Shown: piece by piece, positions 29,598-38,802 of the stretch
How positions within the stretch are numbered: the first letter of the stretch is position 1
How the letters are laid out: each line of letters opens with the position of its first letter
NCBI RefSeq assembly: GCF_002174455.2
Contig: NZ_CP147246.1
Location: 1,205,501 to 1,269,500 of the forward strand
Source: Enterococcus sp. 9D6_DIV0238
Lineage (GTDB): Bacteria > Bacillota > Bacilli > Lactobacillales > Enterococcaceae
Reading direction: 5' to 3'
DNA length: 64,000 nucleotides
Translations under genes and position numbers: made by a program
Notes under the pieces: generated by a model
The model's input: only the letters and a program-made list of their open reading frames with translations
What the model was told of the DNA's origin: nothing
Databases searched by the model: none

Positions 29598-30662
29598 TTA
29601 TAAAATAATCAATTCTTTCGGTGAATGTGTCAATACACGATTGCCATCTTTCGTGATCAGTAGATCATCTTCGATTCTGACACCGCCAAGTCCTGGTAAA
29701 TAAATCCCAGGCTCATCTGTGATCACATTACCTGCCACGAATTGTTTCTCTGCTCTAAAGGAAACATTGGGTCCTTCGTGGATCTCTAAACCAATTCCGT
29801 GTCCTGTACTATGACCAAAAGCTTCTCCATAACCATAAGAAGCGATATGGTCACGAGCGATCGCATCTAGCTGAATACCAGTCAAGCCCGGTTTTGCTTC
29901 TTCTAGAACTTTCAATTGTGCTTCTAAAACGATTTGATAAATCTCTTTAAGCTTGCTATCAGGTTCGCCAATTGCAAAAGTCCGTGTCATATCAGAAACA
30001 TAGCCTTGGTAATAGCAGCCAAAATCTAACGTGATCAAATCACCTTTTTCAATGATTTTTTCACTGGCAACACCATGTGGCATAGCCGAACGCACACCAC
30101 TGGCAACGATCGTTTCAAATGAAACACCCGTCGCACCCAATGAACGCATATAAAAATCCAATTGATTGGCGATCTCAATTTCTGTCATCCCTGGTTTGAT
30201 GACTGTCAAAATATGTTTAAAGCCAAGATCAGCAATGCTACATGCTTTCTCAATGATCGCAATCTCTTCTTCATCCTTCACTTCACGTAATTCTTCGATC
30301 AAACCAGCTACTGGAACTAATTCACACGGTATGATTTCTTCCAGCACACTATATTCAGCGAAGCTGACAAATAACTCTTCAAAAGCGATATTTTTCAGTT
30401 GTTCTTTTTCGGCAATCGCAACAACCTCATCAAAGATCGGTCCTGCATTTTGAACGATTTCATAGCCTTGTGCTTGTGCTGCCGCTTGCTCTGTATAACG
30501 AAAATCCGTGACAAAAAACGCTTTGTCTAATGTGATCACTGCTAATCCTGTAGTTCCTGTAAAGTTTGTTAAATACCGTAGATTATACGAACTGGTGATT
30601 AAAAATGCGTCTAGATTGTTTTCCTTCATCAATGCTCTTAATTTATTTACTCTGATCATCAT
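29598..30662 (-). CDS. Xaa-Pro dipeptidase/aminopeptidase P family protein
   Basis: 354-aa M24 metallopeptidase. The N-terminal creatinase-like domain is residues ~1-125, and the C-terminal pita-bread domain has the metal ligands in ITLDFGCYYQGYVSDMTRTF, HSTGHGIGLEIHE, and VITDEPGIYLPGLGGVRIEDD. It removes N-terminal residues next to proline. The start at 30662 follows GAAGGAAA. In Bacillus this gene is followed by efp, but no efp ORF is present in the 135-bp gap here. Confidence 0.93.
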   Translation of the reverse strand: MMIRVNKLRALMKENNLDAFLITSSYNLRYLTNFTGTTGLAVITLDKAFFVTDFRYTEQAAAQAQGYEIVQNAGPIFDEVVAIAEKEQLKNIAFEELFVSFAEYSVLEEIIPCELVPVAGLIEELREVKDEEEIAIIEKACSIADLGFKHILTVIKPGMTEIEIANQLDFYMRSLGATGVSFETIVASGVRSAMPHGVASEKIIEKGDLITLDFGCYYQGYVSDMTRTFAIGEPDSKLKEIYQIVLEAQLKVLEEAKPGLTGIQLDAIARDHIASYGYGEAFGHSTGHGIGLEIHEGPNVSFRAEKQFVAGNVITDEPGIYLPGLGGVRIEDDLLITKDGNRVLTHSPKELIIL

Positions 30663-30803
30663 TGCATTTCCTTCTTTCTTCATAACGTTCTCTTTAATTG
30701 TAGCAAATTTTCCTGTTATTTGTTACCTATTCGGATTAAATCATGAAGAACTTTTTTCTTTTAGTTTTATTTACGAAATCGTTCCCGTTTATTTTATTTT
30801 TTA

Positions 30804-31861
30804 CTAAGCGATTTGCTCTTTATCTTTAATACTTTTAATCAATTGTTTGCATCCATCTACTAGTGCATTTGCTATTAGAGAAAATACTAGACAGACAACT
30901 GCTATACAAATTGAAATAACAGTAAACCGCACTAAAACATTACTCAATGAATTGAATTTTTGTAATAATGGAACATACAGATTATGAATAACAAAATCTG
31001 AAATCAAATAAGCAAAATAGATTTTTGAGCCTAAAAATAGACTGCCTTTTTCAATTAATTTAGAGGGTACCCTCATTCGAGCCAACATAATAAATAAGAC
31101 TACTGACATCACACCATATTGAAAAGAGTCTGCTTTATTGTTCCACAATTCAAAGTCCATCATGTTATATCTTGACGTAATGATCATCAGAGCGGAAAGA
31201 ACAACTGATCCCACATATATCAGTGGAAGAAGATAACTGCGATTTTTAAGCAGATCAAGGGTTCCTTTTTTGACATTGATAAAATAATGACCAAAAACAA
31301 AGTACAATAGATATGGACTAAACACAAATTTAAAAAAATCTGTTTCTGAAATATCTGCTCCTAAAAATCTCAGTAGATAAGGAAAAACCATGGACAAAAG
31401 AAACAGTACTAGAAAAAAGCTTCTATAATCTTTTTCATTAAAGGAATCCACCATTTTTTTATAAATGGTAGAAATAGTAAGAAGCCCAAATATACATACA
31501 TGTACCAGAGTGCATTACTGACCCGTCCATTTAAAAATAAAAGAATGAAGGTTTGATCTGTTCCTTTCAATTCAGGATCAAAATAAAAATACACTAGAGA
31601 AAACAACAGCAACGTCACCACAACACTGATAATCTTATTACGAAGTTCTTTTGAAGAATACTCTCTTCTTAACAATAAAGCACCTGACATCATCATAAAA
31701 AGTGGTACCACCGGTTTAACGATCACCATTAATACAGCTGTCACATTCCACTCATACGAAAGATCTAATCCGTAGAATAAATAATGAAATACGTGATTAA
31801 AAACAACCATTAGAAAAGCAATGATTCTCATACATTCAAACGAAACATTTTTTTGTCTCAA
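30804..31861 (-). pseudogene. Acyltransferase 3 family protein, frameshifted at an A7 run
   Basis: Two frames together make one acyltransferase-3-like membrane protein. The first (to 31409) has RQKNVSFECMRIIAFLMVVFNH with the family's catalytic-type His, and ends LFLPFIKK; the second starts KMVDSFNEKDYRS at about 31450. Adding one A to the A7 run (31454-31460, minus strand) joins them into a sensible LPFIKKMVDSFNE. About ten membrane segments are present. Such enzymes O-acetylate peptidoglycan or surface sugars. Start at TTG 31861 is preferred for its AGGAG; ATG 31894 is possible. It may be a true pseudogene, a sequencing slip, or slippage-rescued. Confidence 0.8.
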
Positions 31862-32078
31862 CCAACAACAACTCCTAGCTCGAGTCGATCTCATAAATAA
31901 AACTAAAAGAAAAAAACACTAAATAAATCTTATTATATCATATTTTTTTACCTATTATGATTTTTCAGTTATAAAAAAATTAAAATTCTAATTTATTCTA
32001 AATTTTTTAATCTAGCAGCTAGCTTTACTCTTTTTTAAGCTATTTTTGATAGAATTGCGTTAGAAAGTGAGGTTACGG

Positions 32079-32891
32079 ATGAAGAAGCAAGCAATTTTTT
32101 TCATATTATTCTTTTTTTCGATCATCAGCATGGTCTTCTATGCTTTTTTTATAGAACCAAAACGAATCGTCACTCACAACTATACTCTTGGCGATAATCA
32201 AGGACAAAAATCACTGAAAGTTGTTCAACTTTCAGACATCCATATTCAAGAAAACTATCCAGTAGCCCAGCTTGAAAAAATTGTTACAAAGGTGAATCAG
32301 GAAAAACCGGATATTATCTTATTTACTGGTGATCTATTTGATAACTATGCAAAGTACGGACCTATAGAGGATGTCACAGCTGCCTTAAGTCGATTAACTG
32401 CACCTTTAGGAAAATTCGCTGTTTGGGGCAATCATGATTATGGTGGCGGCGCTGCTCGTGTTTATCCAGAGATATTAGCTGGAGCTGGTTTTCAATTACT
32501 GGAAAATTCAGGGATGAATATTGCTCTTGCAGATGGAAAAAGTGTTTTTATCAGTGGTTTAGATGATTCTTTATTAGGTAACTCGTCGATCGAAGAAGCT
32601 TTGAGCGAACGTCAAAGTGACTACACGATTTTACTTAGTCATGAGCCGGATGTAGCTGATCAACTAGTGGACCAAGATATACAGCTGATCTTATCCGGTC
32701 ACAGTCATGGTGGTCAAATCAACCTTCCATTTATAACCATCAAAAATATCATGGCAGAAAAATATTTTAGTGGCTTCTACAATTTAACAAATGACACGAC
32801 ACTTTATGTCAATACAGGATTAGGGACAACAAAAATTCCTGCTCGGTTTAGAGTGCCACCGGAAATCGCTGTATTTGATCTGTATATTTAA
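32079..32891 (+). CDS. Metallophosphoesterase (calcineurin-like), membrane anchored
   Basis: 270-aa protein with an N-terminal membrane helix (AIFFILFFFSIISMVFYAF) and a binuclear metal phosphoesterase domain: LSDIHI, FTGDLFDN, GNHDYGGG, LLSHEPD and GHSHGGQINLP. The layout matches YkuE/YaeI-like phosphodiesterases, which act on lipid A or undecaprenyl-type pyrophosphates in some species; the substrate here is unknown. ATG at 32079 is chosen over GTG 32067. The 184-bp gap before it is AT-rich with no clear feature. Confidence 0.9.
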   Translation: MKKQAIFFILFFFSIISMVFYAFFIEPKRIVTHNYTLGDNQGQKSLKVVQLSDIHIQENYPVAQLEKIVTKVNQEKPDIILFTGDLFDNYAKYGPIEDVTAALSRLTAPLGKFAVWGNHDYGGGAARVYPEILAGAGFQLLENSGMNIALADGKSVFISGLDDSLLGNSSIEEALSERQSDYTILLSHEPDVADQLVDQDIQLILSGHSHGGQINLPFITIKNIMAEKYFSGFYNLTNDTTLYVNTGLGTTKIPARFRVPPEIAVFDLYI

Positions 32892-32936
32892 AAAAAGATA
32901 GGACGAAATTCTAAGAATTTCGTCCTATCTTTTTCC
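32892..32936. terminator. Bidirectional terminator after the phosphoesterase
   Basis: A 15-bp perfect stem (32896-32910 with 32916-32930) with A-tract before and TTTTT after, between the phosphoesterase and the opposing 49-aa gene. Confidence 0.85.
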
Positions 32937-32943
32937 TGTTTAT

Positions 32944-33093
32944 TTATCTAGAAAATTCTTTGACTCGTCCACCAATTTTATCAGCAAATTTTTCTGCGAA
33001 GCGTTTATCACCAAAGACTCGTGCTTGATTTTTATCTCTTGTACGTTGTCCGTCTTTACTGATATATCCATGTAATACTTTTACAGCGTACAT
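32944..33093 (-). CDS. Small basic hypothetical protein
   Basis: 49-aa ORF starting MYAVKVLHGYISKDGQRTRD, rich in Lys/Arg and ending GGRVKEFSR; no signal or membrane segment. The ATG at 33093 is backed by GGAGGGAAG, and a bidirectional terminator follows the stop. The regular spacing of RBS and terminator makes it a believable gene. No function is recognised. Confidence 0.6.
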   Translation of the reverse strand: MYAVKVLHGYISKDGQRTRDKNQARVFGDKRFAEKFADKIGGRVKEFSR

Positions 33094-33206
33094 TGCCTTC
33101 CCTCCTCTGTGTTGCTTTTTGATCATAGGATAACTATAGCTGAGAAACCTTAACGAAAGCATAAATTGGTTCGAATATTTTATGAAGAGTTATTAAGAAA
33201 AAAGAA

Positions 33207-33238
33207 AAAAGCCTTAAGCAAAAAATGCCCAGGCTTAT
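33207..33238 (-). terminator. Terminator of the PNPOx-like gene
   Basis: Arms AAGCCT and AGGCTT plus inner G-U/G-C pairs, followed on the minus strand by TTTTTTC, 18 bp after the stop. Confidence 0.65.
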
Positions 33239-33255
33239 TCCTTTTCATTGATTTG

Positions 33256-33660
33256 TTAAACAATGATATCTTTTGTTTTTTTATCCATATGGATTCTTGC
33301 TGTCCAAGTTTCAAATGTCACCAAGACAGGTGCTTGATGATTTAACTCTTTTTGATAGTCAGACAACCTAGATGTGATCTCACCTTTAGAACCCACTTCT
33401 TCAACAGAAAATTTCCCTTTTAGCAGCAAACTTTCATGAGCAATTTCTTCATAGCAACAAACAGACCCATTGGGGTTAGAACGAATATTTTTGACCGTTT
33501 CCCCTTCCCCATCCAAATAAAATTGTAATTTCAACAGTCCCTCTCTCCATAAGGGTGCGGATACGGTAATCACTGTTGGAAATTCCCTTTTATCGATGGT
33601 TGCAAGTAAAAATACCTTACTGGAATTTAGTAATCTCACAATTCGCTCATGTATCTCCAT
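33256..33660 (-). CDS. Pyridoxamine 5'-phosphate oxidase-like protein
   Basis: 134-aa split-barrel flavin-binding family member. Contains SSKVFLLATIDKREFPTVITVSAPLW, KNIRSNPNGSVCCYEE and the closing PVLVTFETWTARIHMD, which follow the PNPOx-like fold. Members bind FMN, F420 or heme; the cofactor and substrate here are unknown. The gene is flanked by a terminator and by a short gap on the upstream side, so it is monocistronic. Confidence 0.8.
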   Translation of the reverse strand: MEIHERIVRLLNSSKVFLLATIDKREFPTVITVSAPLWREGLLKLQFYLDGEGETVKNIRSNPNGSVCCYEEIAHESLLLKGKFSVEEVGSKGEITSRLSDYQKELNHQAPVLVTFETWTARIHMDKKTKDIIV

Positions 33661-33781
33661 TTCTAAAGGCCTCCTTTTTTATCGCTATTCACTCAATTAT
33701 AGCAACTATCTGCTATTTTTGAAAAGCTAAACCCTTTTGAAATGCAGTTGAGAGATTGAACGACTGTTTTTTTCGTGCTGA

Positions 33782-34252
33782 TTACTTGACTGATTCTTGT
33801 CGTAACCAATTAGCTTGTCGACTTTTCTTCAAAATCAAGCGGCATATAGGTCCAACGATCAATAGTTGCAAAGGTAAAGCCATCACTAAATTCTGACTGA
33901 AAGCTCCAATATAGTTACTAAAAAATTCTTCTGTAATACCAGTTTGAACCACGACACCGTAAATGGACATGAAAAAGACCATTCCAAGCACCATACAGCT
34001 AGAAACAGCAACAACCATATGAAGCTGCTTTTCTCTATTGATCGGCAATGAAAAAGCGATTTTCTTTGCAGCATTTGCTACAACGAACACATCAACTAAA
34101 AAAGCCACTAGAAAACCAGGTACTAGACCACCTAGAAGATGACTCCATGACAATTGCTCATGCAACACTAGATTATAAAGACTCATTGAAAAGACCATGG
34201 AAAAACAGACAATCGTTGTAAAAAATAAACTTTCTTTTTTTGTTTTCGGCAT
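33782..34252 (-). CDS. DUF2798 membrane protein
   Basis: 156-aa protein with four membrane segments in two repeated halves, each with an MSLYN or MSIYG-type helix start (MVFSMSLYNLVLH, VFFMSIYGVVVQ). This two-hairpin arrangement is that of DUF2798. The start MPKTKKES at 34252 follows AAAGGAG; an upstream ATG has no ribosome binding site. Function is unknown. Confidence 0.7.
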   Translation of the reverse strand: MPKTKKESLFFTTIVCFSMVFSMSLYNLVLHEQLSWSHLLGGLVPGFLVAFLVDVFVVANAAKKIAFSLPINREKQLHMVVAVSSCMVLGMVFFMSIYGVVVQTGITEEFFSNYIGAFSQNLVMALPLQLLIVGPICRLILKKSRQANWLRQESVK

Positions 34253-34327
34253 ACATACACTCCTTTTTTTCATAACAGAGATTATGCTACCATAAAAAAA
34301 ATTTTCTCGTAAGTTTTTTTTCAAAAA

Positions 34328-34372
34328 AATACTCTAGTAGTCTCTAAAAACAATTCAGACTACCAGAGTTTT
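34328..34372. terminator. Bidirectional terminator of the 6-pyruvoyl-family membrane gene
   Basis: ACTCTAGTAGTCT (34331-34343) pairs with AGACTACCAGAGT (34357-34369), with one mismatch. Followed by ATTTTTTT on the minus strand, just after the stop at 34376. Confidence 0.8.
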
Positions 34373-34375
34373 ATT

Positions 34376-36133
34376 TTACTTCTTATTTTTAAAAGAGTAT
34401 TTCATAAAAGCTTTTACTCCATAGGTCAACAAAACTAACAAAGATAAAACCTTAATAACTATAGATATTTTGAAGATAATACTAGGGTCATATCCTACAA
34501 CAACTGTATTTTCTCCTTTAGGAGCTTTTATGATCAGACTGCCAATATTAGAAACTTCATATCTTTCTTTTGATAATTTTTTACCATTTAACTCTACGGA
34601 AGTTCTGTTATAGATGGTTACTGGAAGTAACGTCGTATCATTTGGCAACTTATTTTCCCACGTTAATTCTATTCGGTTGTCGGATGTTATTTTTTTTGTT
34701 ACATTCACTTCATTTTGAAGAATTTCTTCTGCATAGGTTCCGTATGTCTTAAATTGTTCATCAGTATATCTTGGCAAATAATCAGCCGTCGATTTATCAA
34801 CAGCTTTAAAAGCAGTTCCTAAAGGATTATTTCCACCAAAAGCTTGTCGAATTTTTTCCGGATCGCTTTCAATAATTGTTGCCGCTTTATCTTTGATAGG
34901 TTGATCTGAACTCCATGCATCTGAACTTGAAGAAATTTGTAAATTAATATTATTACAGCTAATAAGTGCTAGTGTAGCAAAGAAAATCATAGCAATTCTC
35001 TGAACTGATTGATTGTTTATAGATGGATTCTCACTCATTTTCTGCATCCTAATTGCCCAACCTAATAACAGTAAAATGCACGCCACACAAACAAATCTTT
35101 GGGGGAATTGCATCGATTGAATAAACGTAAATCGAGCTGCGATACTATTCCAAGGAACGAATTTTGAAGAAAGGAATAAAAAGAAAATTCCCACTGAATT
35201 AAGTAATCGTTCAAAATGAGAAAGTTGCTTCCAAAAGACACCTGTTGAAACTGCCTGAAAAATGAACAAGAAAGAAAAAATCAATCCAAGAGTTGCCCAT
35301 CCGGGCACTCCAATTGAAAAAGAAGTGCTATTTGCCATCATATCCTTAACCGCATAAGGGCTAATCAAGTCATCACCTGATAAATCATATATAGCACCAA
35401 ACGTGTTAGCAGAAAGTAGGACAGCAACAAAAATAGCTAACAATGTATCTTTGATCATAACCAGTTTATTTCTACAAGTAAAAAAAGTATAAATATAAAA
35501 AGGAATCAAAGCCAATACAGCCAACACAGTTGAAAATAAGTGAACAGAAAGCAACAGTGCTATTGGTATTCCCAATAATAAAGGTTTGATCGGTCGTTCT
35601 TTATTTTGGAACATATAAACTACTGGAAGAAAAGCCAGCGGTAAAAAAGCCGCTCCCCAACCAGAAAAATTTGTTACTAGTGCATAGTAAGCAATTGTTG
35701 AGGTCGACATATAAAAAATAGCTGCTACTAGAGAATAAGAATGGTCAACTTTTGCGTAGCGCGTCAGACTATACATCGATATTCCACTGACAAAAAAACA
35801 TAAGAACGATGAAACTAATTGAAACTTGAACCAAGTACCAAAAATAGCCAATATAATTGCTTGTATAAAAGCAAAATCCATACCGTACATTGCATTAACG
35901 ATTCTACCAGACTGAGCAAACCCATATAAAGATTGAAAGTAATTAAAATGACCTGTCTTTAATTGCTGACTTAGATCATAAAAACGATTCATATGGAATA
36001 GAAAATCATTAGAGACAATCAATGCATGCTTATATAATTGGGGAGAAAGCATTAAAAAAGATAATAGCCCAATCATAATAATTGCTTGAAAAATCTGCTT
36101 TCTCGAGTTATTTATTGATGAGAATTTAAACAT
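34376..36133 (-). CDS. Multi-pass membrane protein, PF10131/YfhO-like glycosyltransferase family
   Basis: 585-aa protein with about eleven membrane helices followed by an extracellular soluble domain (residues ~400-555) and a last helix. The N-terminal loop SNDFLFHMNRFYDLSQQLKTG with the H-x-x-R pattern resembles the 6-pyruvoyl-tetrahydropterin-synthase-related and YfhO families of GT-C-like enzymes. These are thought to modify surface polysaccharides, but no reaction can be assigned here. An extended -10 (TGG-TATGAT at 36173-36178, minus strand) lies 40 bp upstream. Before phage insertion this gene stood directly downstream of rpmA. Confidence 0.75.
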   Translation of the reverse strand: MFKFSSINNSRKQIFQAIIMIGLLSFLMLSPQLYKHALIVSNDFLFHMNRFYDLSQQLKTGHFNYFQSLYGFAQSGRIVNAMYGMDFAFIQAIILAIFGTWFKFQLVSSFLCFFVSGISMYSLTRYAKVDHSYSLVAAIFYMSTSTIAYYALVTNFSGWGAAFLPLAFLPVVYMFQNKERPIKPLLLGIPIALLLSVHLFSTVLAVLALIPFYIYTFFTCRNKLVMIKDTLLAIFVAVLLSANTFGAIYDLSGDDLISPYAVKDMMANSTSFSIGVPGWATLGLIFSFLFIFQAVSTGVFWKQLSHFERLLNSVGIFFLFLSSKFVPWNSIAARFTFIQSMQFPQRFVCVACILLLLGWAIRMQKMSENPSINNQSVQRIAMIFFATLALISCNNINLQISSSSDAWSSDQPIKDKAATIIESDPEKIRQAFGGNNPLGTAFKAVDKSTADYLPRYTDEQFKTYGTYAEEILQNEVNVTKKITSDNRIELTWENKLPNDTTLLPVTIYNRTSVELNGKKLSKERYEVSNIGSLIIKAPKGENTVVVGYDPSIIFKISIVIKVLSLLVLLTYGVKAFMKYSFKNKK

Positions 36134-36251
36134 TTTTTAGCCTCCGCTTAAACATTTGTACCAAACAAATCTATCATACCATAAAGCTTTTTCTTCTCCT
36201 AGTGAAGAATGAAGTAAGATTGTTTTACCCTATATCATTGGATAAAAATTA

Positions 36252-36292
36252 AAAAAACTCTGTCTCTCATTAAGCGAGAGACAGAGTTTTTA
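36252..36292. terminator. Original rpmA terminator, now displaced
   Basis: A ~16-bp stem (AAAAACTCTGTCTCTC with GAGAGACAGAGTTTTT) lies just downstream, in minus direction, of the left att copy, whose minus strand reads CCA GTG GCT CAA TAA. This is what the 3' end of an uninterrupted rpmA should be followed by. It no longer receives rpmA transcripts unless the phage terminators are read through. Confidence 0.75.
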
Positions 36293-36309
36293 CATTCAAA
36301 AATTATTGA

Positions 36310-36331
36310 GCCACTGGATAAACAGACACTT
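36310..36331. repeat. attL: duplicate of the rpmA 3' end
   Basis: 22 bp identical to 39128-39149 inside rpmA. On the minus strand it encodes the last codons ...VYPVA followed here by Q and a stop, while the working rpmA reads N and stop. It marks the chromosomal end of the inserted prophage. Confidence 0.85.
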
Positions 36332-36487
36332 TAAAATTAATGTTTTCCATTGTTTTCCATCATTGAACAAACAGCTAGTCGTCGCATTTTCTACGATATG
36401 ATAAGTTCTATCATTTTCCACTATTTTTGATAAAGTATGGTCATTTCTTTATCCACACCATCAAATTAGTATAGTTGTTATTTTCGC

Positions 36488-36518
36488 AAAAAGGACTTCA
36501 AACATCGAAGTCCTTTTA
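36488..36518 (-). terminator. Terminator of the protease gene
   Basis: AAAAGGACTTC (36489-36499) pairs with GAAGTCCTTTT (36507-36517); the minus strand continues with TTTTTGCG. Lies 12 bp after the stop. Confidence 0.8.
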
Positions 36519-36529
36519 AATCATTCATA

Positions 36530-37720
36530 TTAAAAATTATAAATTGTTCTATACCAAGTATACCCTCCACCTGGAACAGGAATTGTTATTGGAAGAGTAT
36601 TCCCCTGAACTGTCATAGGATAGTTCCACCAAGGGTTCCATACATAATACACTCTATAGGGCTTCCCACCACTTGGGTTCTCATTATCCACCCAGCCATA
36701 TAAAGCAAATGCATGTCTAGATTTACTGGTCTGACTTCCATAACCAATTCCACCAAGATACAAAGCATTTCCTTTGCGTAAATTGCTTTCTATCACACTG
36801 TGTGATACTGTACTTTCTACTATTTTTGGATATGTTTTTCTGTAGTTTGCATAAGCAAGTATCTGTTGTGGAGAAACACCATTTTGTTCCCTCTGTTTTG
36901 CTGTTAGTTTAGGATATGAATAATTCACAATATCAACCGCTCTTGTTGCACGAGCATCTACCTTATTACTCAAAATAGCAGCAGTAACAAAAGCAGCACA
37001 CCACGGAACATCTCCTTGAGTTTCATTAATTTTCCAATTTATCATCGCATAATTTTTTGCTGTACTAACACTTGAACGTGATAACTTAGAATTTTTTGAA
37101 ATATTATCTTGCTTAACAAAATCCGTTTGTTCAGATATATCCTTTTCTTCAACATTACTCTCTGCTGACTGTAATGTCTCATTTGCATCTTCTATTGTAA
37201 GTTCGGTGGTTTCACTTTTTTTATTTGAGAATTCATCTATAGGTGCTTCAAATATTTTTTCAATTGTGTCGTTTATTTTATAAAAGATATCATCCTCTTT
37301 TACAAAAAAAGAAATAGGCTCGCCATTAGCAGAATCAATTGCAGCATTAACCTCATTTACTAGAAAACGAGAAACTGATGAAACATATTCCCCAAGTTCG
37401 TTTTTACGCACTGAATAAAGAAACTCTAGTTTTCCATCTAGATAAACTGGATAGTACACAGTTCCTGTTTCTGTTTTTTCTCCATCGAACATTGAAAAAG
37501 CTGACCCTAATGAATAATCGGATGCACTTATATTATTGCCTTCTAAAAACAATATTGATGTCAGTGCGAGTCCAAAATCGTTTTTCGCAAATTGATCCAC
37601 TTCTCCTGATACAGATTCAGTTTGGATAATAACATCTGCACCTTCAGTGGCGTTTGCAGTTACATCTTGAAATGAAACTGCTCCAAATAAAAGCAACATT
37701 GACAAAACTATTTTTTTCAT
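36530..37720 (-). CDS. Secreted papain-like (staphopain-type, C47) cysteine protease
   Basis: 396-aa preproprotein. Signal peptide about residues 1-24 (MKKIVLSMLLLFGAVSF...ANA), propeptide to about 220, then a papain-like domain with C241 in DVPWCAAF, H336 in SRHAFALYGWV and N362 in VWNPWWN. The WCA-x-F, HA and WNPW motifs follow staphopains (MEROPS C47). It should be active outside the cell after removal of the propeptide. The gene sits where temperate phages of Firmicutes carry lysogenic-conversion genes, next to a small lipoprotein gene. Whether it is active or what it cuts is not known; a bacteriocin-like C39 peptidase is less likely because of the signal peptide and single domain. Confidence 0.75.
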   Translation of the reverse strand: MKKIVLSMLLLFGAVSFQDVTANATEGADVIIQTESVSGEVDQFAKNDFGLALTSILFLEGNNISASDYSLGSAFSMFDGEKTETGTVYYPVYLDGKLEFLYSVRKNELGEYVSSVSRFLVNEVNAAIDSANGEPISFFVKEDDIFYKINDTIEKIFEAPIDEFSNKKSETTELTIEDANETLQSAESNVEEKDISEQTDFVKQDNISKNSKLSRSSVSTAKNYAMINWKINETQGDVPWCAAFVTAAILSNKVDARATRAVDIVNYSYPKLTAKQREQNGVSPQQILAYANYRKTYPKIVESTVSHSVIESNLRKGNALYLGGIGYGSQTSKSRHAFALYGWVDNENPSGGKPYRVYYVWNPWWNYPMTVQGNTLPITIPVPGGGYTWYRTIYNF

Positions 37721-37786
37721 ATAAAACTCCTTACTAATAGTATTAATATTATTTCTAATATTAAATTAATAATATCTAAAAGCGAT

Positions 37787-38161
37787 TTATTTGTCAAACT
37801 GGATCGGTTTACCAGTCCCCTCAATACCTTCAGTTCCATCAATACTTTTTGTATATATCATTTCATTATCTGATAACTTAAATGTTAAAACCATTTTTTC
37901 ATATTTGAGAATCATGGTATCTTTTGTAACTGTATCTACAACACAAGTATATTTATACTTCTGAACACTATTTTCAAACAATTCTGCGACGATATGTTCA
38001 TTCCCCGATCTAACAAGATTTAATTCATATATCGAGTCTTCCCCTTTGCCTTTCCAAGTCTTTAAAAACATATCTGAGGCCTCCTCTTTTCTTTCTGTTT
38101 TACAACTACTAAGACTAATCAAACATATTAGAACTACTAAAATTACAGATAATCTCTTCAC
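37787..38161 (-). CDS. Small lipoprotein, possible partner of the protease
   Basis: 124-aa protein with a type II signal and lipobox LSSC at residues 17-20, so it is anchored outside the membrane. The mature part is strand-rich with alternating hydrophobic residues (MFLKTWKGKGEDSIYELNLV, ILKYEKMVLTFKL) and no recognised domain. It lies 66 bp upstream of the protease on the same strand and is probably co-transcribed. Staphylococcal staphopains are encoded beside small beta-barrel inhibitors (staphostatins); a similar guard role is only an idea, as no sequence match can be shown. Confidence 0.55.
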   Translation of the reverse strand: MKRLSVILVVLICLISLSSCKTERKEEASDMFLKTWKGKGEDSIYELNLVRSGNEHIVAELFENSVQKYKYTCVVDTVTKDTMILKYEKMVLTFKLSDNEMIYTKSIDGTEGIEGTGKPIQFDK

Positions 38162-38241
38162 TAATTCTCCTCACTTTCTGAAATAACATGATGTACAATA
38201 CATTTTAACACATAATGTAAGAGATATAAATAAGAGCAAAC

Positions 38242-38276
38242 AAAAAAAGCTCCCGTCTCGTAAGAGATAGGAGCTA
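38242..38276 (-). terminator. Terminator downstream of the phage lysin
   Basis: On the minus strand AGCTCCTATCTCT, loop TAC, GAGACGGGAGCT, then TTTTTTTG. It lies 110 bp after the lysin stop and would separate the lysis transcript from the cargo genes. Confidence 0.75.
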
Positions 38277-38386
38277 AAGGAGTTTTACCCTAAGGTAAAA
38301 TGAAAAAATAAATAGGGTTGTTGCTAGTATAAGTTAAATATACTACTATTAGAAATCACACACAAGAAATTAGATTTCCTGTTTAA

Positions 38387-38800
38387 TTAGCCATATACTA
38401 ATTGTTGTTTACTGCCACGAACCAACCATACCGCCCCCGTAGGCGACGCAAAGTTGAACTTGTGATAGTCATAGCCATGATCTTTTACGACTTCCCCTGT
38501 ATCTGCTACTCTACTTTCGTTAAATGCAAAGTACATACCAGGTCTAATCGTTTCTTGATCAGCTAGCATTGCTCCAGTAGCTGAATCAATCATATCAACG
38601 TCTGTCGCATTGATGTCGTTGTCTGTCCAGTCAAAACCTGCAGGCGCTAATGAGTTACAGCGGATTTGCCATAAGCCATTGATAAATTGGATATCATCTA
38701 CCTTGTAGGCGTGTCGGCGTTTGTTTGGTGTTGGCGATGTAGGTCTATTGCTCTCTACGTCTTTTTTTAATCGCCATACTTCAAAATAACTAGGTCGATT
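38387..38800 (-). pseudogene. Phage endolysin, C-terminal wall-binding fragment
   Basis: The last ~120 codons match the binding domain of enterococcal phage lysins of the zoocin-target-recognition type: KVDDIQFINGLWQIRCNSLAP, FDWTDNDINATDVDMIDS, GMYFAFNESRVADTGEVVKD and a closing AVWLVRGSK. No catalytic domain remains; upstream the frame runs into antisense integrase sequence, so the true junction lies at about 38770-38800. A Thr/Pro-rich linker (RPTSPTPNK) just precedes the domain. Confidence 0.8.
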
Positions 38801-38802
38801 GA

